64,000 nt of DNA from Pseudomonas putida (GTDB lineage Bacteria; Pseudomonadota; Gammaproteobacteria; Pseudomonadales; Pseudomonadaceae), in contig NZ_CP011789.1 in the NCBI RefSeq assembly GCF_001636055.1, forward strand, positions 3,968,001 to 4,032,000, in the 5' to 3' direction. Below the pieces are notes generated by a model that worked only from the letters and a program-made list of their open reading frames with translations, did not search any database and had not been told where the DNA came from. Both the position numbers and the translations under genes were made by a program. Below are positions 58,714 through 64,000 of the stretch, piece by piece (the first letter of the stretch is position 1; every line of letters begins with the position of its first letter).

Positions 58714-59250
58714 ATGAGAAGGAGCACACCCGACAAGCTTTTACCTCTAACCTACAAGGCCGCTCACTATCGATGGTCTGGCCTGCAGTACCTTGCTTGG
58801 ATGAGTGGGCTGATGGCACTTGGTTTAGCTCACGCAGTTTCGGCCAGCGCATCTGATTCTCAAACGGCGAAAACTGGCGAAGCGAAAGCTCAGCAGGAGA
58901 TACCCTACATGCACATGTCAGTAGGCGAGCGGCATTACAAAATCAGGTTGGCTGACACTGAGGCAGCTCGTGCCTTCTCCGCGTTGATACCCCTGACGCT
59001 TGAAATGGCCGATCTCAACAGTAATGAAAAGTATATCGATCTCGCGGTACCACTCCCCAAGGATGCGAGCTTTCCAGGAACGATCAAGGCAGGCGACGTC
59101 ATGCTGTATGGATCGAAGACCTTGGTGGTCTTCTACAAGACATTCAAAACGCCCTACTCTTACACCCGTATCGGAAACATTGAAACCCCCGACGCCCTGA
59201 TGCAGATGCTTGGCGGTGACGTTATCCGAGTCGAATTTTCCCAGCACTGA
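58714..59250 (+). CDS. Cyclophilin-like fold protein, membrane-anchored or secreted
   Basis: 178 residues from the ATG at 58714, with AAGGAG ahead; an ATG at 58699 is upstream of that site and less likely. The first 30 residues hold a basic start; a hydrophobic stretch (LQYLAWMSGLMALGLAHAVSA) ends near 45 and may be a signal. The C-terminal 110 residues are the cyclophilin-like domain (ARAFSALIPLTLEM, IDLAVPLPKDASFPGTIKAGDVMLYG, YSYTRIGNI). Related proteins often neighbour hydrolases and AraC regulators. Molecular role unknown. Confidence 0.8.
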   Translation: MRRSTPDKLLPLTYKAAHYRWSGLQYLAWMSGLMALGLAHAVSASASDSQTAKTGEAKAQQEIPYMHMSVGERHYKIRLADTEAARAFSALIPLTLEMADLNSNEKYIDLAVPLPKDASFPGTIKAGDVMLYGSKTLVVFYKTFKTPYSYTRIGNIETPDALMQMLGGDVIRVEFSQH

Positions 59251-59283
59251 AAGCCGGCTAGACCTCTGACATCCCGCAAGCGC

Positions 59284-59440
59284 CTACTCGCTTCGGAGTG
59301 CTTCAACAACAACCTTGAAAGCAGCGGTTTGCTGTCGGCGCTTGGGGTAGTAACGATAATAACCAGGGATGAATTCCGACCCATCTGCCAATACCTCTTC
59401 AAGGGCACCGCTGCCGATATGCGCCTGAGCGTGTACATTG
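59284..59440 (-). pseudogene. C-terminal remnant of a LysR-family regulator
   Basis: About 50 codons read ALEEVLADG, then FIPGYYRYYPKRRQQTAAF and VVVEALRSE before a stop. This is the typical end of a LysR effector domain. No helix-turn-helix or the rest of the gene precedes it. It is one of several gene fragments in this stretch. Confidence 0.7.
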
Positions 59441-59734
59441 GTCACCTGGCCGCCTGCCAAACAGGCATATCTGCAACGAACTGTTCATGATCACCCGGAC
59501 ATCAATCGAGGTGCTATCGTCCAGCCCCTCGTTCTGTCTCCGGTGATGAAGCACAGGATCGGCCCAAGCCATAAAACGTCACCGCGCACACGCAGGCAGC
59601 TCGCCTTTGACTTTAGTCCTGGAAGCTATCAACCCTAGCTCGGATGATGACGATCCAAACTTCTCGTAGAGCGGCTGCCCTAATTCAAACAACCGGCAGA
59701 TAATCCTTACATCAATACTCACACCTTATTAATA
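59441..59734. other. Intergenic stretch, no gene recognised
   Basis: Lower GC than the core region. Only short open stretches in all frames; no repeats or terminators stand out. Confidence 0.45.
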
Positions 59735-60628
59735 TTATTGCCGCTGAGCAGCTCTAATCGCTCCTAGCGCGGCTACAGAATCTTCCGACTTCACTCGTTT
59801 GACAATGCAAGCATTCCACAGTGATGGAATGGCATAAGTCTCGGCAGCCAGCAAAGCAGCCTCCCAGTAGCCTTTCAGCTTCAAACTCCCACCACCCACT
59901 GCCAGACGCGAGGGGTTGAGCAAATTTATGATACTTGCCATCCCTAGACCCAACGCCTCACCACCGGCTCTCACTGTTGCCGTGGCGATAGGGTCATCAT
60001 CATTTGCCAATCGAGCGAGAGCCTCTCCACTCTAGCCAAGCAAGTTGGACATAGCGCCGCCACCGGCTATTTCATCCAGCCTCTTGACAGAACCATCAAC
60101 GTGCAGCGGTAGATACCCAAGCTCCCCAGCCCAGCCATTAACACCACGTAATTCCCGTCCGTGAGCCATGAATGCAGCACCGATGGCAGTGCCCGCCATG
60201 ATCACGCCACCTGTAAAATCATTACTAACATCCTGCATTTCTTCCTGCAGGGCTGCCTCGACATCATTGATGACTGTTACTTGGCAACCAAGTCCTTTCA
60301 GGGAGGTGTCTGGACGCCAGCCTGTCAGATTTGGTAGGACATCGCAGCTAACGATCTCGCCATCAGAAGCGACAAGGCCAGGTACAGCGATACCAATCCG
60401 AGCCGGGCGGAGATTGCCATCGTCTATGAAGGCGTGGAGCTGGGCAGAAAAGTCTTCGGGAGAATAGCCGGGTCCCGTTTCAAAACATTTTGAATAAGCG
60501 CCGCATAATAGCAATAGCTTGGTACCGCCCAAATCGGCGCCAATAATGATCTCATTTCCTTCGGGGGCACTTGGCACTGTATACGCTCCTGCTGGACTAT
60601 CAACAAGCCCATCCTGGACCGTTGCCAT
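59735..60628 (-). pseudogene. ROK-family sugar kinase gene with an in-frame amber stop
   Basis: 297 codons from the ATG at 60628 would encode one ROK protein: ATP-site IIGADLGGTKLLLLCG, GVNGWAGELGYLPL, then after the stop SIINLLNPSRLAVGGGSL. A TAG at 60032-60034 interrupts it after GGGAMSNLLG, and the frame goes on directly (SGEALARLANDDDPIA). The zinc motif CxCGxxGC of glucokinase-type ROK proteins is absent, so this may be an atypical branch. The upstream DUF3429 gene ends 13 nt ahead. Confidence 0.8.
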
Positions 60629-60641
60629 CGGGATAATGAGC

Positions 60642-61100
60642 TCAATCAAAAAAAGATAGTACAAGCGCACCAATTAACAAACACACACTTGCGACTATGG
60701 TTAAACGTACTCGCATAGGCCAGTACCACCCAGGCAAAAAATTGACCAATTTACGATCTTGCCAAAGATGTCCAATGAAGCCACAGGCTAATACCAAGCC
60801 GCCCCAAGACACAGGTAACAACATGCTAACCCAACCGATGAGGGCTGGAATAACACTCCACACGAGCCGCTCCTGTCGTCCATTTGCAGATAACTCCTGT
60901 AACGTCATGGCGAACCCCCAATGCAAGGCCCCGACAAAACTCAGTATCACAGCCCCATAGCCCACCAACGCAACAGATAGAGAATCTCGGTAATCAGTCG
61001 CTATACAAATCAGCAGTGCCACACCAACGAACGGCAGCAAGCCACTATAGCCCAGGACTTTAAAACGACTTGGAGATAACGTATTGAAAACTGCACTCAT
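60642..61100 (-). CDS. DUF3429 family membrane protein
   Basis: 152 residues from the ATG at 61100 (GGAGGTG upstream). Five predicted membrane spans. The stretch SFVGALHWGFAM is the hallmark of the family, which is related to eukaryotic TMEM69. Its function is unknown. In several pseudomonads this family is encoded near photolyase, folE and DUF393 genes. It lies 35 nt behind folE. Confidence 0.85.
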   Translation of the reverse strand: MSAVFNTLSPSRFKVLGYSGLLPFVGVALLICIATDYRDSLSVALVGYGAVILSFVGALHWGFAMTLQELSANGRQERLVWSVIPALIGWVSMLLPVSWGGLVLACGFIGHLWQDRKLVNFLPGWYWPMRVRLTIVASVCLLIGALVLSFFD

Positions 61101-61135
61101 GAGCACCTCCGTCCTATGCGGCTAGGGATCATATT

Positions 61136-61696
61136 TCAGGGATGTCGCCCAATGAGGTTGAGGAATTCGTGCCGGGTCGTCGGGGCGTCTCGGAACTCAC
61201 CCAGCATTACCGATGAAATCATCACTGAGTTCTGCTTTTCTACACCTCGCATCATCATGCACATGTGCTTGGCCTCGATAACCACGCCAACACCTGCCGC
61301 ATCAGTCACTTCCTGCATTGCACACGCAATCTGTCTAGTCAAATTCTCTTGAATCTGCAAACGGCGGGCAAACATATCGACTAAACGCGCCACTTTGGAA
61401 AGCCCTAATACTCGTCCTGTTGGAAGATAGGCGACATGCGCCTTCCCAATAAACGGCAACATGTGATGCTCGCACAATGAGTACAACTCAATATCGCGAA
61501 CGACTACCATCTCATCATTCTGACTTTCGAACAAAGCGCCATTGACTATCTCCGCTAGGCTCTGGGTATAGCCATTGCATAGATAATGCATCGCTTTGGC
61601 AGCACGTTGGGGTGTATCCAAGAGCCCTTCTCGCTGCGGGTTTTCACCAACGCCAACAAGGATTTCACGATAATGCTCGGCTAGCGAATGTGACAT
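61136..61696 (-). CDS. folE: GTP cyclohydrolase I
   Basis: 186 residues of the type IA family. Zinc ligands are Cys and His in [20 protein letters not shown] and a Cys in the second half ([17 protein letters not shown]). The conserved [11 protein letters not shown] stretch is present. It makes dihydroneopterin triphosphate for folate or pterins. Pseudomonads normally have one or two further copies. Its start overlaps the DUF393 gene by 16 nt. Confidence 0.95.
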   Translation of the reverse strand: MSHSLAEHYREILVGVGENPQREGLLDTPQRAAKAMHYLCNGYTQSLAEIVNGALFESQNDEMVVVRDIELYSLCEHHMLPFIGKAHVAYLPTGRVLGLSKVARLVDMFARRLQIQENLTRQIACAMQEVTDAAGVGVVIEAKHMCMMMRGVEKQNSVMISSVMLGEFRDAPTTRHEFLNLIGRHP

Positions 61697-62094
61697 TTGG
61701 ATTCCTCACCTTTGCAACGTTGCCTACCCTCGGGATGGGGTAACCAGGCCAAACTTGGTCTCAAGCGACAGAAAAACCTGTACAGAACTGAAAGCAAAGG
61801 ACGTAGCGGACGCCAAGCCAGTGGAGCTGCCCACATCCCAACACCGGCAGCACGCCAGCTCCAAAGGGTAGCGTCCAGGCCTGTTACCCAATGATCGTTC
61901 GCGAACCTGCCGTGCAAGCACGATCTCAACTGCTCAATCGACAGGCCAAGAGGTATCGGATCAAAGTCATCCCCATCGATATCGATCAGGATGAGCTTTG
62001 CTGGAGTCGAACACCTGCGCAGGAAGGCCACCTCCCTGGCGCACAATGGACAGGCACCGTCAAAATAAAGGGTCAAAGGCCACTGGCAATACAT
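61681..62094 (-). CDS. DCC-family thiol-disulfide oxidoreductase-like protein (DUF393)
   Basis: 137 residues from the ATG at 62094 (GAGGTG upstream). Motif [13 protein letters not shown] near residue 12 carries the CxxC of the family. Then [15 protein letters not shown] and [15 protein letters not shown], as in typical DUF393 proteins. It is a predicted thioredoxin-like fold, substrate unknown. It starts an operon that continues with folE and DUF3429. Confidence 0.85.
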   Translation of the reverse strand: MYCQWPLTLYFDGACPLCAREVAFLRRCSTPAKLILIDIDGDDFDPIPLGLSIEQLRSCLHGRFANDHWVTGLDATLWSWRAAGVGMWAAPLAWRPLRPLLSVLYRFFCRLRPSLAWLPHPEGRQRCKGEESKCHIR

Positions 62095-62111
62095 GTACAA
62101 CACCTCAATTT

Positions 62112-62129
62112 TGTACAGCTTTTTGTATA
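62112..62129. promoter_or_regulatory. Near-palindrome upstream of the DUF393-folE operon
   Basis: TGTACA, 6-nt spacer, TGTATA. Only one base pair breaks the symmetry. It lies 18 bases ahead of the DUF393 start. It is similar in kind to sites of LitR/CarH-type MerR regulators (TACA and TGTA half sites); the assignment is an inference. Confidence 0.45.
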
Positions 62130-62500
62130 AGTTAGCGGAACCCGTGAAATTAGCAATGGCCGTGATGACGGATCACCTCGGAAGCGTCCATCCGCCTGAG
62201 GCTGGCGGGATCTGCGCCTTTTACAGATTGCGGTAGGCGACCCGAGTCATCAGATGTCAGTCGAGATCGGAACGTACTGGTTTATACGAGAGTGCGATAG
62301 TTGCATCGCTTTTGAGACGCTGCGAAAGCCAGCTAGGGGAAACGAAGATTGGAGGTATCGTCTAGAAACGGAGTGATTGAGGAATACACCATGGGCAGCT
62401 ACATGACTGTCCAAAGCAAAGACACCACCAAGGGCGTGCCTTTTGCGTTGGCCAGTCCGTGACTGAGGCACATAGGTAGTTACCGTCAATAGACGCGCGT
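62130..62500. other. Intergenic region between the folE operon and a chemotaxis receptor gene
   Basis: About 370 bases that contain the rest of the operon promoter. A 23-codon plus-strand open frame (62391-62462) has GAGGA ahead of its ATG but reads as nothing I know. No repeat or RNA gene seen. Confidence 0.45.
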
Positions 62501-63814
62501 CTACTTCACCTCGTCAGCGAAGCGCCCAACAGCTTCTACTACCTGCTTTGCTCCATTTTGAATCTCAAGGATAACCGTGCCCGCCTCGTTGGCGAGTACC
62601 AAGCCCTCCTCAGCTTTCGCACGACTGCTGAACATCTGGGCGACGGCGTTATCAGCAAGCTCCTGGTTTTGCTGAACAACGTTCACAATCTCTTCGGTCG
62701 CCGAGCTGGTGTGGCCTGCGAGCTTTCGGACTTCATCAGCAACCACAGCAAAGCCCCGCCCCTGCTCTCCGGCACGTGCCGCTTCAATCGCCGCATTCAA
62801 GGCAAGAAGGTTGGTCTGCGACGCAATACCGCCAATGGTTTGAACGATTGAGCTGATCAACGCAGATTGCCTGCCGAGCGCCTCGATGCTGTCGGTTGCG
62901 AGCTTCATTTGCTCAGCGATACTTCGCATCGTGCCTACAGTTCGCGTTACCACGACAGCGCCGTGCTCGGCACTTGAGTCCGTTCGTTGCGAGACATCAA
63001 AAGCAACGCCGGCGGCATCTTTGACCTCTTGTTCTCTAGCTACCTGGTCGGTAACCACACTCGCAAATTTCACGACCTTAGCTAGCTTGCCCTCGGTGTC
63101 ATGCACAGGGTTGTAGGTTGCCTCCAGCCAAATATCGTTGCCACGCCCGTCGACTCGCTTGAAGCGATTCGCGACGTACTCACCACGGTTGAGTGTCTTC
63201 CAGAAATTTACGTACTCATCGGATGCCGCTTCTTGCGCCGAACAGAACAAGCGATGATGCTTGCCGACGATCTGGCCCAATGAGTAGCCCATGGCATCAA
63301 GGAACTGCTTGTTCGCCGTGATTACGGTGCCATCCAATTTAAACTCAATGACAGCCGTTGACCTAACCAGCGCTTCAATCAGAGCCTGGTTCTCCTTGGC
63401 CTCCTCAACGGTACGAGTAATCTCACTGCCGTAGCCCTGGACATGAGCCAAGCTCCCGTCTTGGTTTCGAACAGGAAGCCAGTAGATTTTCAACCAGGCA
63501 AGAGTACCGTCAGCCCGGAGGTAGCGATATTCGTCATTGACGGGTTCGAATCGCGCCACAGCTTGATTGAAGGCGTGGAAGCAAGGGAGATTTTTGACGT
63601 AAGGCGGAACGATCTCCGAAAGCGGACGGCCTTGCAGATGGTCGCTCGAGTACCCCAGAGTTTCCAAGAAACTCCGATTGACTGCACAGATCCGGAACTG
63701 ACCATCAAGTCTAATGGAAAGCATCCCTCTGTCCATTTGCTCGACCTGCTGACGTAGCAGATGTAGCTCCGCACTCTGCTCCTGCAGCGATTTTTTGAGT
63801 TTGCGGTTGAACAA
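62501..63814 (-). CDS. Soluble double-PAS methyl-accepting chemotaxis protein (BdlA/Aer-like)
   Basis: 437 residues from a TTG at 63814, which has GGAG seven bases ahead; a GTG at 63829 or a longer TTG start is possible. A short N-terminal coiled coil (about 1-28) is followed by two PAS domains (about 29-140 and 150-262: [22 protein letters not shown], then [18 protein letters not shown]) and a receptor signalling domain with the hairpin tip [20 protein letters not shown]. It has no membrane span. This is the layout of BdlA, which triggers biofilm dispersal, and of soluble energy sensors. A haem or flavin ligand cannot be told. The C-terminal part ends sooner than in full receptors, as in BdlA. 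Confidence 0.88.
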   Translation of the reverse strand: MFNRKLKKSLQEQSAELHLLRQQVEQMDRGMLSIRLDGQFRICAVNRSFLETLGYSSDHLQGRPLSEIVPPYVKNLPCFHAFNQAVARFEPVNDEYRYLRADGTLAWLKIYWLPVRNQDGSLAHVQGYGSEITRTVEEAKENQALIEALVRSTAVIEFKLDGTVITANKQFLDAMGYSLGQIVGKHHRLFCSAQEAASDEYVNFWKTLNRGEYVANRFKRVDGRGNDIWLEATYNPVHDTEGKLAKVVKFASVVTDQVAREQEVKDAAGVAFDVSQRTDSSAEHGAVVVTRTVGTMRSIAEQMKLATDSIEALGRQSALISSIVQTIGGIASQTNLLALNAAIEAARAGEQGRGFAVVADEVRKLAGHTSSATEEIVNVVQQNQELADNAVAQMFSSRAKAEEGLVLANEAGTVILEIQNGAKQVVEAVGRFADEVK

Positions 63815-64000
63815 TTTAAGGCTCCACACATGCTGAATCAGCAATTATCGACACAGGCCACTTTTTCTTGAGCGGCTAGTCAACTTTTAATGGGGTTGGG
63901 ACGGGTGGTTAGCCAACAGCGCTATGACTTCTAGTCAAGACATAAGGAGGGACTCTCGCTCTGACACCAGCCGGAGCCTCTGGAAGCGCAGTTGGCCTCA

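Noticed and set aside
62391..62462. A 23-codon frame with a GAGGA ribosome site
   Set aside because: Too short and unlike any known peptide; may be the broken start of a lost gene.

Overview
The window looks like a chromosome segment of a fluorescent Pseudomonas of the P. putida group. The signs are the gene order thrS-infC-rpmI-rplT-pheS-pheT-ihfA-merR-tRNA-Pro, a ribose operon closed by a nucleoside hydrolase, the REP sequence with core GGGAGCGGGTTTACCCGC, high GC coding, and many proteins that read as ordinary Pseudomonas families. This placement rests on recognition of families and synteny, not on a database search.

Layout. 1-917: the start of a two-partner-secretion outer-membrane transporter that runs off the left edge. 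1392-8868 (minus strand): tRNA-Pro, a MerR regulator, ihfA, pheT, pheS, rplT, rpmI, infC and thrS, the translation and phenylalanyl-tRNA cluster. 9199-10794: a small secreted protein, a cold-shock protein, an I78-type inhibitor lipoprotein and a 70-residue protein. 10766-17795 (minus): rbsB-rbsA-rbsC-rbsR-rbsK-rbsD-nuh, which imports and phosphorylates ribose and probably frees it from nucleosides in the periplasm; a LacI-type operator lies upstream of rbsB. 18196-20681: periplasmic asparaginase/glutaminase, then a LexA-box-controlled DUF1654 gene and endonuclease I. 20730-26605: aldo/keto reductase with a divergent MarR regulator, an HD hydrolase, a GNAT remnant, a SPOR lipoprotein, and a TccC/Rhs toxin gene split by a frameshift at a run of ten C/G. 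26786-27078: two tRNA-Val(GAC) genes.

27282-54822 is ordinary Pseudomonas core and near-core content: puuB, a C39-like lipoprotein without its catalytic residues, TerC, nhaR, sstT, yceH, ahpC-ahpF, a three-gene chaperone-usher fimbrial operon, gor, galU, ugd, a tsdBA-like cytochrome pair, modABC with a clear ModE site, topoisomerase IB, a CsrA paralogue, and a histidine kinase / double-KaiC ATPase / response-regulator cassette. A perfect 92-bp palindrome sits downstream of ahpF.

54928 to the right edge is accessory. It begins at a tRNA-Leu gene that has a good promoter but is cut off in its variable arm, and it becomes visibly less GC-rich and rich in remnants. It holds an AraC regulator with a divergent hydrolase and MFS exporter, a cyclophilin-like secreted protein, a LysR remnant, an operon of DUF393-folE-DUF3429-ROK in which the ROK kinase carries an in-frame amber stop, and a soluble double-PAS chemotaxis receptor. 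No CRISPR array, complete insertion sequence, integrase or prophage was seen.

The observations most worth follow-up are the possible on/off switch and unfamiliar effector domain of the TccC toxin, the 92-bp palindrome, the broken tRNA-Leu junction, the KaiC-like signalling cassette beside csrA, the SOS-controlled endA operon, and the folE operon with a palindromic promoter site resembling those of light-responsive MerR regulators.
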